64,000 nt of DNA from Pseudomonas viciae (GCF_004786035.1 NZ_CP035088.1:4314001-4378000), one strand, 5' to 3'; shown: positions 8,671 through 17,983, counted from the stretch's first letter. The notes: generated by a model from the letters alone, not told the origin. Translations and numbers: made by a program.

Positions 8671-9711
8671 TTAGAACTGCGTCACGACCGTGACCCCTGC
8701 CGTATCAAACCGATCCATGTTCATGAGCGCCTCAATGGATTGCTCAAGGCTGATGGTCTTGCCTACCAGCTTTTCAGGCGCCAGCTTGCCGGAGGTGATC
8801 ATCTCTAGCATCGCGCCATAACGGTGAGCTTGCATGCCATGGCTGCCACAGATCTCAAGTTCGTGGGCAATGACTTTGCTCATCGGGATCGCAGGCGTGC
8901 TGTGGTCAGCCAGCATCAAACCGACCTGGACATGTTTGCCACGACGTCTCAGATTATTGATGGAGTTGAAGCATGTGGTTGGATGACCGAGAGCATCCAG
9001 CGAAACGTGCGCGCCGCCCTTGGTAATTTCAAGTACCGCCTCAGTGACATCAGCAACGCGGCTTGCGTTGACGGTAGCGACGGCACCGAGCGATTGGGCA
9101 AGCTTCAGTTTGTCGTCCGAGATATCGATGGCGACGACGTTCGCGCCGATAGCTTGGGCGATCATTACCGCAGACAACCCCACCCCACCGCAGCCATGAA
9201 CCGCGACCCACTGCCCCGCCGTGACCCTGCCTTGATCGACAACCGCGCGGAACGACGTGACGAAACGACAGCCCAGGCTCGCCGCTGTGGCGAAGTCCAT
9301 GCTTTCAGGCAACGCGACCAGATTCGAATCGGCCTTGTGGATACCCACATACTCAGCGAAGGAACCCCAATGGGTGAAACCCGGCTGAAATTGGCTATGA
9401 CACACTTGTTGGTTGCCGCTATTGCACTCAGGGCAAGCACCACAGCCACCAACAAAAGGAACGGTAATGCGATCGCCCACCTTCCATTTGGTGACGTCTT
9501 TACCCACCTCGGCCACGATCCCCGCCAACTCGTGACCGGGCACATGAGGCAGCTGGATGTCAGGATCATGACCTTTCCAGCCATGCCAGTCGCTTCGGCA
9601 TACGCCCGTGCCAAGGACTTGAACAACCACACCATGACGTTCAGGCGTCGGGTCTTCGACCGTCATCAAACGAGGAGGCTGGGAAAAGGCTTCGTAAACT
9701 ACGGCTTTCAT
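8671..9711 (-). CDS. Zinc-dependent alcohol dehydrogenase (MDR superfamily)
   Basis: A 346-residue NAD(P)-dependent alcohol/aldehyde oxidoreductase. Catalytic zinc ligands are C38 (GTGVCRSD) and H60-E61 (GHE), with a third Cys in SLGCRF. The structural zinc is held by C90, C93, C96 and C104 (GGCGACPEC...C). The Rossmann turn is HGCGGVGLS. All zinc ligands are present, so the enzyme should be active. It lies upstream of the IclR-MFS-lyase-porin group on the same strand but is separated from it by ~370 bases, so it may be a separate unit. The physiological alcohol is not evident. Confidence 0.9.
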   Translation of the reverse strand: MKAVVYEAFSQPPRLMTVEDPTPERHGVVVQVLGTGVCRSDWHGWKGHDPDIQLPHVPGHELAGIVAEVGKDVTKWKVGDRITVPFVGGCGACPECNSGNQQVCHSQFQPGFTHWGSFAEYVGIHKADSNLVALPESMDFATAASLGCRFVTSFRAVVDQGRVTAGQWVAVHGCGGVGLSAVMIAQAIGANVVAIDISDDKLKLAQSLGAVATVNASRVADVTEAVLEITKGGAHVSLDALGHPTTCFNSINNLRRRGKHVQVGLMLADHSTPAIPMSKVIAHELEICGSHGMQAHRYGAMLEMITSGKLAPEKLVGKTISLEQSIEALMNMDRFDTAGVTVVTQF

Positions 9712-9790
9712 GAGAATCCCTCTACTTTAGAAAAACGCTACGCACGAAGACAATACCGTGGCTGATCCGCGCCATGTTTGGCGCACCCCA

Positions 9791-9820
9791 AAAAAAAGCC
9801 CAATCTTTTCAGATTGGGCC
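9791..9820 (-). terminator. Rho-independent terminator downstream of the HAD gene
   Basis: Read on the minus strand, GGCCCAATCT, loop GAAA, AGATTGGGC is followed by TTTTTTTGGGG. It lies 26 bases past the HAD stop codon. The stem-loop is identical to the one at 1241-1264. Confidence 0.85.
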
Positions 9821-9845
9821 CATTCGTTCGGGTATTCGTAAACGA

Positions 9846-10484
9846 TCAGGAAGAAAAGACTTCCGAGCGTGATTGCGCTGGCGGCTTGTGTCTGAGCGGT
9901 TGCTGCCAAGCCAGCTGTGCCTGGAGTGCAGTGGCTGCATCGAGGACTCTCTGCGCCCAGTTCTCATCATCCGGACGGACTACCACGACGCGAAAACCGT
10001 GATCATAACCTTCAATCTGCACGCCCTCGGAATCATCGACGTGCAGGTCGATATCGAATGCTGGCGGAAATTTCGAGGGGGAGTTGGAAAGCCCATGTAC
10101 CGTCAGGGCACGGTTATGCCGGACACTGTTGACCACGCCGTCAACGCGGATACCGTACAGTAATAGCCAGCGCCTGATGTAAGACGGTGTCCGACCGGAC
10201 GACGTGTAGACCCAGATGCTGCATCCCTGGCTACGTAAGGCTCGGGTCAAGGAGCGTGTTCCGCTACGCAATGGCTCACCCAGCCAACGATGAATACAGG
10301 CCGGTAGCCGGCTTTGCTCGACGGCGCAGTGGTGGAGCTGGCATGCCAGCGTGTCATCGATATCAAACGAAATACGGATGTGCTGGCGCCTGCGCAAGTG
10401 CATCGGGATGGCGCGCTGGATGGTTTGCCCCACACGGCTGACGGAGCTTCGGCATTTAGCGAGCGTTGGATACCAGCGCATCAA
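9846..10484 (-). CDS. HAD-superfamily hydrolase, coupled to a Fic-like gene
   Basis: A 212-residue protein with all four HAD motifs. Motif I is FDIDDTLA (D41, D43; nucleophile and acid), motif II is in VYTSSGR, the motif III lysine is in SNSPSK, and motif IV is VDDSEG. This predicts an Mg-dependent phosphatase; there is no large cap domain. The first ~35 residues are basic and variable. Its ATG overlaps the TGA of the upstream Fic-like gene (ATGA at 10481-10484), so the two should be made together. Pairing a phosphohydrolase with a Fic-fold protein suggests action on the same phosphate- or nucleotide-modified target, which is inference. Confidence 0.8.
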   Translation of the reverse strand: MMRWYPTLAKCRSSVSRVGQTIQRAIPMHLRRRQHIRISFDIDDTLACQLHHCAVEQSRLPACIHRWLGEPLRSGTRSLTRALRSQGCSIWVYTSSGRTPSYIRRWLLLYGIRVDGVVNSVRHNRALTVHGLSNSPSKFPPAFDIDLHVDDSEGVQIEGYDHGFRVVVVRPDDENWAQRVLDAATALQAQLAWQQPLRHKPPAQSRSEVFSS

Positions 10485-11179
10485 TGGCCCCCTTGATAGA
10501 CGGACAGGGGCTTGTCTTTGAGATAAAACCTCATGGGATCAGGCGCCTGTTCTTCCAGGAAGGCTGCATATTTTTTCTTGATCTTGGGCAATTCGTACAA
10601 GGCCTTGACACCATGCTTGGCGGAGTTGCGTATGACCGATGACGGGTTAAAGTAGCCCTCGGCGTTATCCAGCGTCAGCACGAACGGCGGCAAACCGGCA
10701 CGCATGAGCAAATAGCTGACGATGAGCGAGCCGCTGCGGTTATTGCCTTCAATGAACAACTGCGGCTTGCTGAGGATTCGTACATAGACACCGGCCGCAC
10801 GCTTCCAGACTGATTCGCTGCGATACGCGCAGTACCAATTGAACAAGTCCTTTATCCCGCCCTCAACGTTGTTGAAGAAGTGCTCCTCGGTCGCCGCCAG
10901 GTGCTGGGCATATTCCAACCGGCGCGCCGGGTCTCGGCCACAGAGAACGGTGGCATTGATCTCCAGCATCAGGTTCAGTTGCTGAAGATCGAACAGGTCG
11001 ACGCCACGTGCGACATAGTCGTCAATCAACGCATAGCCTTCAAGCACATTCTTCAGCACTTCGTCAGTCAAGGGATCACGCAGCTCGGTGAAGTGCCGGC
11101 TCAGCTCGGCAAAGCGATTCTGCACTTCACGCAGTGCGCGTTCAATCGCAGGCAAATCAAGACGACGCGTTGCAGACAT
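10481..11179 (-). CDS. Fic-fold protein with degenerate catalytic motif
   Basis: A 232-residue all-helical protein. The segment at 140-151 reads QLFIEGNNRSGS, which aligns with the Fic motif HxFx(D/E)GN(G/K)RxxR. The structural core F-x-E-G-N-x-R is kept, but the catalytic His is Gln (Q140) and the final Arg is Ser (S151). Classic Fic AMP transfer is therefore unlikely; the protein may bind nucleotide without catalysis or use another chemistry. The start at 11179 (MSATRR) has AGGA six bases upstream; a longer frame begins at 11233 without a ribosome binding site. It is coupled by an ATGA overlap to the HAD gene. Fic membership rests on this motif and helical character only. Confidence 0.6.
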   Translation of the reverse strand: MSATRRLDLPAIERALREVQNRFAELSRHFTELRDPLTDEVLKNVLEGYALIDDYVARGVDLFDLQQLNLMLEINATVLCGRDPARRLEYAQHLAATEEHFFNNVEGGIKDLFNWYCAYRSESVWKRAAGVYVRILSKPQLFIEGNNRSGSLIVSYLLMRAGLPPFVLTLDNAEGYFNPSSVIRNSAKHGVKALYELPKIKKKYAAFLEEQAPDPMRFYLKDKPLSVYQGGH

Positions 11180-11281
11180 TATCATTCCTGAAAAACGGTA
11201 GACAAGAGGGTAAAACGAGCGGATGCCGGCCAAATCCTTTTGGCGCTTGGCAGCATGCGACCTTGACCGCAGGTTGGTTGC

Positions 11282-12100
11282 TCAGCTGAACTTGCCGCTG
11301 ATGTAATCCCCAGTCATTTGTTCGCGCGGGTTGTCGAAAATCTGGGTGGTTGGGCCCATCTCAACCAGATAGCCGGTGCGCGTGCCCTGGGTAATGTCCA
11401 CCGAGAAAAAGGCTGTCGTGTCAGCGACACGGATGGCCTGCTGCATATTGTGGGTCACCAAGGCGATGGTGTAGTCCTTCTTCAACTCGACCATCAATTC
11501 CTCGACCCGGCGGGTGGCGATCGGGTCGAGTGCCGAACAGGGCTCATCCAGCAGCAGGACTTCCGGTTCGGTGGCGATGGCGCGGGCGATACATAGCCGT
11601 TGCTGCTGGCCACCGGAGAGCGACAGGCCGCTGACCTTGAGCTTGTCCTTGACTTCATCCCACAGCGCGGCGCCTTGCAGGGCGTGCTTTACACGGTCGC
11701 CCAGATCGCCCTTGTAGCGATTGAGGCGCAGGCCGAATGCGACATTGTCGAAGATGCTCATCGAGAACGGGTTCGGCTGTTGAAACACCATGCCGATATA
11801 GCGGCGCACGACGACAGGATCAACGCCCTTGCCATAGACGTCTTGCCCGAGGAAATGCACATGGCCCTCAAAGCGAAAACCTTTGACCAGGTCGTTCATC
11901 CGATTGAGGCTGCGCAGCACGGTACTTTTGCCGCAACCGGAAGGACCGATGAAGCCAGTGATCTTGTTTTTCTCGATCGGCACATGACTGTCACGGACCG
12001 CCATGAAGTTGCCGTAGAAAATCTTGTCCAGTTTGCAGTCCATGACCACAGGCGCTTGGGTAGCCAACGGAGCGTTTTTTTGCGCAATTGATACGTTCAA
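11282..12100 (-). CDS. pstB: Phosphate ABC transporter ATP-binding protein
   Basis: The 272-residue ATPase of the high-affinity phosphate importer. Walker A is GPSGCGKST, the signature is LSGGQQQR, Walker B is [13 protein letters not shown], and the switch His is in LVTHNMQQA. The PstB-typical Q-loop region [15 protein letters not shown] is present. It is the last gene of the pstSCAB order; no phoU follows, whereas the housekeeping pst operon of pseudomonads normally ends in phoU. That suggests a second phosphate transporter. Confidence 0.95.
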   Translation of the reverse strand: MNVSIAQKNAPLATQAPVVMDCKLDKIFYGNFMAVRDSHVPIEKNKITGFIGPSGCGKSTVLRSLNRMNDLVKGFRFEGHVHFLGQDVYGKGVDPVVVRRYIGMVFQQPNPFSMSIFDNVAFGLRLNRYKGDLGDRVKHALQGAALWDEVKDKLKVSGLSLSGGQQQRLCIARAIATEPEVLLLDEPCSALDPIATRRVEELMVELKKDYTIALVTHNMQQAIRVADTTAFFSVDITQGTRTGYLVEMGPTTQIFDNPREQMTGDYISGKFS

Positions 12101-12119
12101 AATTCAGATGCTCCCGTTC

Positions 12120-13016
12120 TCAGTACTTGGGCTTGCCGAAAATACGGCTGACAATATTCACGACCAGCACGATCATCACCAGCACCAGCGAGGCCGCCCA
12201 TGCGAGCTCGAGCTGGTTGTCGAAAGGCATGCCGGAGAAGTTGTAAATCAACACGGCCAGCGACGCCGTCGGATTCATGACTTCCAGGCTGCCTTCGTGG
12301 TAGATCCAGTAGTTGCTGAACAACGCGGTAAACAACAACGGCGCGGTTTCGCCCGCGGCGCGTGCCACGGCCAACATGACACCCGTCAGGATTGCCGGCA
12401 TGCCGGTAGGCAATACGATTTTCCAGATCACCTGCGAGCGGGTGCAGCCCATGCCATAGGCGGCGTCCTTCATGATCTTGGGCACCATCCTCATCGACTC
12501 CTCAGCCGTCAGCACGACGATGGGCAGCATCAGTACCGCCAGTGCCACGCCACCGGCCGGTGCCGAGTAGGTACCGGTGGTCATCACCACCAGGGCGTAG
12601 GCAAAAACCCCGGCCAGGATGGAAGGCAGACCGGTCAGCATCTTGGCGGCAAAACGCGCGGCGTTTGCCAGCTTGCTGTCCGGCCCAAGTTCGGCCAGGA
12701 AGATCGCCGCCATGATGCCGACCGGAACCGCGATTGCCGCCGCGATACCGACCATGACAAAGGTGCCTGCCATCGCGTTGCCGAAGCCGCCACCCGTCTC
12801 GAACCCCGTCGGCGGCAGTTCGGTGAATACTTCCAGGTTCAGGCGTGCGCCTCCACGCGTGATCAGCATGTAGAGCACGGAAATCAGCGGCACGCTGGCC
12901 AATAGCGCGCCACCCCAGACCAGTGTGGTCAACACCAGGCTGCGCAGGGCACGGCCTTCAAACTTGCGCTGCAGGCTTGGCAAAGCGGCTGTTGGGGAAG
13001 TGAGGTCAGTCATCAT
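12120..13016 (-). CDS. pstA: Phosphate ABC transporter permease PstA
   Basis: A 298-residue inner-membrane permease with six predicted spans and the permease loop ESMRMVPKIMKDAAYGMGCTR, which contacts the ATPase. A short cytoplasmic N-terminus precedes the first span at about residue 30. It pairs with PstC to form the phosphate channel. Its ATG overlaps the PstC stop codon (ATGA, 13013-13016), so translation is coupled. Confidence 0.95.
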   Translation of the reverse strand: MMTDLTSPTAALPSLQRKFEGRALRSLVLTTLVWGGALLASVPLISVLYMLITRGGARLNLEVFTELPPTGFETGGGFGNAMAGTFVMVGIAAAIAVPVGIMAAIFLAELGPDSKLANAARFAAKMLTGLPSILAGVFAYALVVMTTGTYSAPAGGVALAVLMLPIVVLTAEESMRMVPKIMKDAAYGMGCTRSQVIWKIVLPTGMPAILTGVMLAVARAAGETAPLLFTALFSNYWIYHEGSLEVMNPTASLAVLIYNFSGMPFDNQLELAWAASLVLVMIVLVVNIVSRIFGKPKY

Positions 13017-13978
13017 TTAGTACCACGTTGGGCATAGACCATAATCATGGAGCCGATGATGTTCACCAGTAGCGTGATCAACATCAGTACCAGTGCGGCG
13101 TACATCAACACCTCGATCTCGTTCGGCCCGGCCTCAGGGAAGTTCAGCGCCAACAAGGCCGCCAAGGTATTGGCCGGGGCAAACAGAGAAAGCGAAATAT
13201 TGTTCGCGTTGCCTACCAGCATGGCCAGGGCCATGGTTTCGCCCAGCGCGCGCCCCAGGCCCAGGACCAGGGAGCCGAAGATGCCAGTGGCGGCGGATGG
13301 CACCATCACCTTGAGAATCGCTTCCCAATGGGTGGTCCCCATGCCATAGGCGGCCTGCTTGGTTTTCATCGGCACACCGGTGAGGGCGTCCTGGGACACG
13401 GCGGCGATGGTCGGCAGAATCATGATGGCAAGTACGAGCGCTGCTGGAAGCAGCCCCGGCCCGCTCAAGGACGTGCCGAAAAACGGAATCCAGCCGAGCT
13501 CAGTGTTCAACCACGCCGTCAGCGGCCGAATCGCCGGGATCACCACGTAGATCCCCCACAAGCCGTAAACGACGCTGGGGATGGCCGCGAGTAATTCGAC
13601 GATGGTGCGAAATACGGCTGCAAGCTTGGCGGGCAGGAAATCCTGGGTCAGGAAAATCGCCATGCTGACGCCGAAAAAGCCTGCGATCAGCAACGCGATC
13701 AGGGCACTGTAGAGCGTCCCCCAAATGGCCGGCAAAATGCCGTACTTGCCTTGGTTAACGTCCCAGACGCTTCCCAACAGCACGTCAAAACCGTGCTTTT
13801 CCATGCCTGGAAGCGCCTTGCGTCCCACCTCGAATACGAGGGCAAATACCAACGCCAGAACCAGAACCACCCCTATTCGCGCAAGCGCACGGAAGGTGCG
13901 ATCAACCAGGAAATCCTTCGCAGAGGGTGGTTGGCAGGCAGAATCCGGGTTAACCGGTACGACAAAAGGTGTGTTCAT
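13013..13978 (-). CDS. pstC: Phosphate ABC transporter permease PstC, short type
   Basis: A 321-residue permease with six spans and the coupling loop DALTGVPMKTKQAAYGMGTTHWEA. The start at 13978 (MNTPFVVP) follows CGGAA; the upstream in-frame start at 14047 would add a non-conserved tail that nearly reaches the PstS stop. The housekeeping PstC of pseudomonads is much longer (over 650 residues), so this short E. coli-like PstC marks a second system. Confidence 0.92.
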   Translation of the reverse strand: MNTPFVVPVNPDSACQPPSAKDFLVDRTFRALARIGVVLVLALVFALVFEVGRKALPGMEKHGFDVLLGSVWDVNQGKYGILPAIWGTLYSALIALLIAGFFGVSMAIFLTQDFLPAKLAAVFRTIVELLAAIPSVVYGLWGIYVVIPAIRPLTAWLNTELGWIPFFGTSLSGPGLLPAALVLAIMILPTIAAVSQDALTGVPMKTKQAAYGMGTTHWEAILKVMVPSAATGIFGSLVLGLGRALGETMALAMLVGNANNISLSLFAPANTLAALLALNFPEAGPNEIEVLMYAALVLMLITLLVNIIGSMIMVYAQRGTK

Positions 13979-14052
13979 GGGCGAGTTCCGGAACAGGGGG
14001 AAAACTCTCCCGGCATGGCTGACAGCACACACCGAGAGAGGCCTCACGAGCG

Positions 14053-15084
14053 TTACTGGATGTTGGAAGAAGCTTTGCGGACCTGATCGACGACCGATGG
14101 CGGCAGAGGGATATAACCCATCGAATCGGCGATTTTCTGCCCCTCGGTCAGGCTGTACTCGACCATTTCACGCATGGCTTTGGCCTTGGCCGGGTTCTCG
14201 TTTTGCTTACGGAAGATCATCCAGGTGTAGGAAGTGATCGGATAGGACTTGGCGCCATCCGGATCAGGCAACCAGGCCACCAGATTGTCTGGCATCTTCA
14301 CCGCTGCCAGCGCCTCGGCACCGCTTTCCGCGTTCGGTACAACGTAGTGACCGGCCTTGTTCTGCAACTGGGCAAAGTCGACCTTGGCCAGTTTGGCGAA
14401 GCCGTATTCGATGTAACCAATGGCTCCCGGAGTCTGGCGTACGGTGGCGGTAACACCATCGTTCTTGGGCGACTTGATGAATTTGTCGGTGGCTGGCCAG
14501 TTGACCGTGTTGCCTTCACCCAACGCCTTCTTGAACTCTGGATTGATTGCCGATACGTGCTTGGTGAATACCGCAGTCGTGCCGCTGGAGTCTGCACGCA
14601 CGACAACGGTGATCGGCATGTCAGGCAGCTTCAGTTCCGGGTTGGCCGCGACGATCTGCGGATCGTTCCAGTGGGTGATCTTGCCCAGGAAAATGTTCGA
14701 GTAAACGTCCCGTGGCAGTTTCAACCCTTTAGGACTGCCGGGCAGGTTATAGGCCAATACGATTTCACCCGCGGTCATCGGCAGCAACTGCGCGCCTTCG
14801 GCGACCTTGGCAATGTCTTCGTCTTTCATTGCCGAGTCACTGGCGGCGAAATCAACGGTTTTGTTCAGGAAGTCTTGTACCCCTGCACCGCTGCCCTTGG
14901 ACTGGTAATCGACGGTGACGCCAGCGGACTTTTTGCTGAAATCCTTGAACCATGTGAGGTAAATCGGTGCAGGGAAACTGGCGCCGGAACCTGTCAGGCG
15001 AACGCTTTCCGCAGCGAAGGACACTGAGGTGGCACAAAGAGAAACCGTAATGGCGAGAGCAGCAGACTTCATTAAATTTTTCAT
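14053..15084 (-). CDS. pstS: Periplasmic phosphate-binding protein
   Basis: A 343-residue protein with a signal peptide (MKNLMKSAALAITVS..., ending SFAAE). It has the PstS phosphate-binding signature TGSGASFPAPIY, then GSGAGVQDF, a DSAMKDED segment and SSGTT. The ribosome binding site AAGGAG precedes the ATG. It captures phosphate in the periplasm for PstCAB. It is first in the operon, about 60 bases downstream of a Pho-box candidate (15144-15161). Confidence 0.95.
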   Translation of the reverse strand: MKNLMKSAALAITVSLCATSVSFAAESVRLTGSGASFPAPIYLTWFKDFSKKSAGVTVDYQSKGSGAGVQDFLNKTVDFAASDSAMKDEDIAKVAEGAQLLPMTAGEIVLAYNLPGSPKGLKLPRDVYSNIFLGKITHWNDPQIVAANPELKLPDMPITVVVRADSSGTTAVFTKHVSAINPEFKKALGEGNTVNWPATDKFIKSPKNDGVTATVRQTPGAIGYIEYGFAKLAKVDFAQLQNKAGHYVVPNAESGAEALAAVKMPDNLVAWLPDPDGAKSYPITSYTWMIFRKQNENPAKAKAMREMVEYSLTEGQKIADSMGYIPLPPSVVDQVRKASSNIQ

Positions 15085-15143
15085 CGAAGGAACTCCTTGT
15101 GATAACGGGCTCCCGAACTCTGCAGCAAGCTTGTTACGCTTTT

Positions 15144-15161
15144 ATGAAAGTCGAATGGCAC
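15144..15161 (-). promoter_or_regulatory. Pho box candidate upstream of pstS
   Basis: On the minus strand, GTGCCAT-TCGA-CTTTCAT has the PhoB architecture of two 7-base direct repeats of CTGTCAT separated by 4 bases. It matches 11 of 14 repeat positions and lies 60 bases upstream of the pstS ATG. Confidence 0.6.
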
Positions 15162-15231
15162 AAGGTTTCGCTGACTCGCCTGGTAGCGGTGGCCATACTC
15201 CTTACCCGGTCGGCGCCAACTCACCAGTCCA

Positions 15232-16167
15232 TCAATGCTTACACATCAGGTCATGAAGAACGCCGAACCTCAGACCCGTTTCGGAAGGCGTCATATGCGT
15301 GACACCAAACACCTTGAACGCCGCGAGCATGAGCACCAGCCCGCCAGGCAAAATACTCAGGCGCTGGCTTTGCAAACCCGCCAGTCTGAGCTGTTTGACA
15401 TGCCCCACTTCAAGCAGGCGCAACGACAAGCGCAGTAAACCACCATAGGTGATGCCACTTTGGCCATCGTCGTTCAACCCGTTGGCCTTGAGTACTTTGG
15501 CCAGCATCCGGGCAGTACCTGAAGAACCTATCACTTGCTGCCAGCCCAGCGCGCGAAAGCGCCGTGCCACTTTTTCAAACTGTAGAGTGGCCAAGCGCTC
15601 AGCCTCCAGGAGCGCCTGAGCCGTGATCCGGCCCTCCTGAAAGTAACGCGCGCCAAAGGTGCTGCTGCCAATGGCAATGCTCTCCGTCAGCAGCGGTTGA
15701 GCGCCCTGCCCCAAGATCAACTCAGTGGAGCCGCCACCGATATCCACGACCAGGCGCATACTCTCTTTACCGGGTACCGTATGAGCAACACCGGCATAGA
15801 CCAGTCGAGCCTCTTCATGCCCGGAGATAACGTCAATCCGGAAACCCAGGTGCCGCTCCGCGCTTGCCAGAAACAGCTGAGCGTTGTCGGCTTCGCGGAC
15901 CGCGCTGGTAGCCACTGCCCGCACACGCCCCTCTTCAAAGCCGCGTAGTTTTTTGCCAAATCGCGCAAGCGCCTGCCATCCCCGATCCAACGCCAACTCG
16001 TCCAGCGACCCTCCCCGCGCGCCCTCGGCTAAACGAACGGGCTCACGCAAGGTTTTCACTTCCTGAATCTCGAACCCCTGATTCCGCCTGACCGACTGGC
16101 CGATCATCATGCGAAATGCATTAGAACCAAGATCAACGGCCGCAAACAGAGAGGCGTCTCCTTTCAT
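15232..16167 (-). CDS. ppx: Ppx/GppA-family exopolyphosphatase, short form
   Basis: A 311-residue ASKHA-fold phosphatase that hydrolyses polyphosphate (or pppGpp). The phosphate-1 loop is AAVDLGSNAFRMMIG, phosphate-2 is VVDIGGGSTELILG, and EAR in ISGHEEARLVYAG matches the family. Full-length Ppx has about 500 residues; here only the N-terminal catalytic domains are present, as in known short Ppx proteins, and the C-terminal HD-like domain is absent. The ribosome binding site is AAGGAAG. It lies upstream of pstSCAB on the same strand and has its own Pho-box candidate, which suggests joint use of polyphosphate and external phosphate during starvation. Confidence 0.88.
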   Translation of the reverse strand: MKGDASLFAAVDLGSNAFRMMIGQSVRRNQGFEIQEVKTLREPVRLAEGARGGSLDELALDRGWQALARFGKKLRGFEEGRVRAVATSAVREADNAQLFLASAERHLGFRIDVISGHEEARLVYAGVAHTVPGKESMRLVVDIGGGSTELILGQGAQPLLTESIAIGSSTFGARYFQEGRITAQALLEAERLATLQFEKVARRFRALGWQQVIGSSGTARMLAKVLKANGLNDDGQSGITYGGLLRLSLRLLEVGHVKQLRLAGLQSQRLSILPGGLVLMLAAFKVFGVTHMTPSETGLRFGVLHDLMCKH

Positions 16168-16253
16168 GGTAACTTCCTTGCAAGTTCATCAAGCAACAGG
16201 CACAGGCCCGCTGTGCGCTCAAGATGGTTTGCATGGATGTTGCCATTCGTTCG

Positions 16254-16271
16254 ATGACGGCAAGATGACAC
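16254..16271 (-). promoter_or_regulatory. Pho box candidate upstream of ppx
   Basis: On the minus strand, GTGTCAT-CTTG-CCGTCAT is two CTGTCAT-like repeats with a 4-base spacer, matching 12 of 14 repeat positions. It lies 87 bases upstream of the ppx ATG. Apart from this site, the 16168-16465 gap shows nothing clear. Confidence 0.65.
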
Positions 16272-16465
16272 CGGGGGACTTATTCGCGAGTATGTGATGC
16301 CCGTTCTGCATGGCGAGGCCGATGTTCTTCATGGTCTCGGCCCTCTCCACGAAGCGGTTCATGGCGCGAAGGTGGAATGCACGTTGGCGATTGGTATCTC
16401 GCCCCCCTTAAAGCCTTCAAAATGGTAGGTTCTCATCCGTAGCGAACAACCTAGAGCAGAATGAA

Positions 16466-16999
16466 ATGAATGACCCGCATCATCCAGAACCCAAGGCCCC
16501 GAAATTCAAGTTTCTTACCCTCCTAAAGGATGGGACCTGGTTTGCCGGCTTCACAGCGCTGCTGATTTTTGCAATCAATGTAGTCGATGAGCGAAGCCAA
16601 CTTAGAAGCGATGTCAAACACCTGACTGACACCTTGGCTGAGGTGAGAAAAGACCTCGAGTCAGCTCATCTCGAAAACAGGCAGCTCAACGATTCACTAC
16701 GCCAGAGCCAAATCAATCTCGCGACGAAAGAGGTTCGTCTCGAAGAGATCGATAAACAACTCGCCTCCGTCAATCGGGATGCTTTGAGCTCCAAGGCAGA
16801 GGCCGAAACCTACAAAGCACTTACGGCTTCTGATAAGCGCTGCGCACCTTATCGGGAGGACATCTCACGACTGGAAAGTAAACTCGCTATTTCGGCACTG
16901 GATGTATTCTCGTCTCGAGGAGAGCAGCGTAAAGAAACACTGGCGTCGTTGGAGCGAAGCAAAGACTCACTGGATGCATGCATGGGGATCAGACGCTGA
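16466..16999 (+). CDS. Single-span membrane protein with long coiled coil
   Basis: 177 residues. After a Pro/Lys-rich N-terminus a hydrophobic segment at about 27-42 (FAGFTALLIFAINVV) is followed by ~100 residues of charged heptads (KHLTDTLAEVRKDLESAHLENRQLND...), a long coiled coil, and a C-terminal part with two Cys. The topology predicts an inner-membrane anchor with an extended helical stalk. I recognise no family. It is flanked by ppx and another orphan gene and has no operon partner. Confidence 0.65.
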   Translation: MNDPHHPEPKAPKFKFLTLLKDGTWFAGFTALLIFAINVVDERSQLRSDVKHLTDTLAEVRKDLESAHLENRQLNDSLRQSQINLATKEVRLEEIDKQLASVNRDALSSKAEAETYKALTASDKRCAPYREDISRLESKLAISALDVFSSRGEQRKETLASLERSKDSLDACMGIRR

Positions 17000-17131
17000 C
17001 AGCGCTTGACCTAAAAGGACCCTAACGGCCATGCGGTCATGGCCAATCAGCTCAATGGCTTTGAACACAAGCCGCCCTTTTGGGTACAACTGAAATACCC
17101 CCGCCTCCCCTTACTGTGCGGGTGTTGTCTC

Positions 17132-17722
17132 TCAGAAAAACTGGTCAAAGAAATCTGGACCTACTTTCGTGCGCGTAGAAGCTTTCGCCCACATTTTTAA
17201 CGCCGCCAACAGTTGAGGTTTCCTGTCCCTCGCCGCTTCTGCTTGGGCGTTACGTCTTTCATCCTCCTTCGAAAACTTGGTGGTGGTTAATTTATAAAAC
17301 ATGATTGTCGCGGCATTGATATCTATAACCTTGTTAGACAACAGCACTGAGGATATGTAACCCGCCCCACCATCCGTCAAACAACTAATATGACAATGAG
17401 TTTCCCCGCTGTACTTCTCCGTTGCGCCTTTCGTTTTTAGAGTCTCATCCGCAAACTCATGGACAACATTATGAAGGACACCATCATTAATATCGCCAGA
17501 CTGTTCTATAATGCTCGCACACTCCCCTTTACTGGACGCAATCAAGATATCCGTTGCAGCACGCAGTGTCGCCGGCACAAAAACATGCACGGTGCTTTTG
17601 CCGACCCCATGCTCCACTTTTCGAGATATAGCCACTACGCTATTAGCTGATAGCGTACCAATCAGACTTAAATGCACGAGCCTCACCTCACTAAAAAGAC
17701 ATAAGACTAATGACACCAGCAC
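17132..17722 (-). CDS. Hypothetical protein, AT-richer than its neighbours
   Basis: Up to 196 residues. The first ~30 are hydrophobic (LVSLVLCLFSEV... SLIGTLSANSVVAIS) and may be a signal peptide; a GTG about 13 codons in is an alternative start, so the N-terminus is uncertain. The C-terminal third is charged (KEDERRNAQAEAARDRKPQ). No family is recognised. The base composition is more AT-rich than the surroundings. A copy of the island's repeat element lies ~170 bases upstream (17891), which suggests acquired cargo. Confidence 0.5.
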   Translation of the reverse strand: MLVSLVLCLFSEVRLVHLSLIGTLSANSVVAISRKVEHGVGKSTVHVFVPATLRAATDILIASSKGECASIIEQSGDINDGVLHNVVHEFADETLKTKGATEKYSGETHCHISCLTDGGAGYISSVLLSNKVIDINAATIMFYKLTTTKFSKEDERRNAQAEAARDRKPQLLAALKMWAKASTRTKVGPDFFDQFF

Positions 17723-17890
17723 ACAATGTTACCCACACACCAGATCAACGCAAACCATGAATAAAATTAAAGCCCAACATATTTACACATCAAAATATTG
17801 AACTTTACATTCATAATTGATCGCTCGGTTTCTGCAAGCATCAAACTACAATAGCAGCACTGTTAAATATCACCACGCCACCTGTCGCAT

Positions 17891-17918
17891 CCGGTCACGG
17901 AGGGCGGTGCCTGACTGG
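17891..17918 (-). repeat. Dispersed 28-bp element, relative of island copies
   Basis: CCGGTCACGGAGG, one base, CGG, one base, GCCTGA, one base, TGG matches 35459-35486 at 25 of 28 positions, and its 13-base core is repeated at 35028-35040. The stretch 17723-17983 around it contains no gene. Confidence 0.6.
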
Positions 17919-17983
17919 AGAGATCCATGAGCAAAAAGCCAAAAAATGTTCTTCATAGGTTCATGGTCGAGGATTGATGCTGT

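Noticed and set aside
16233..16395. Minus-strand frame reading ...HLRAMNRFVERAETMKNIGL..., perhaps a gene remnant
   Set aside because: No usable start and it overlaps the Pho-box candidate upstream of ppx; no family recognised.
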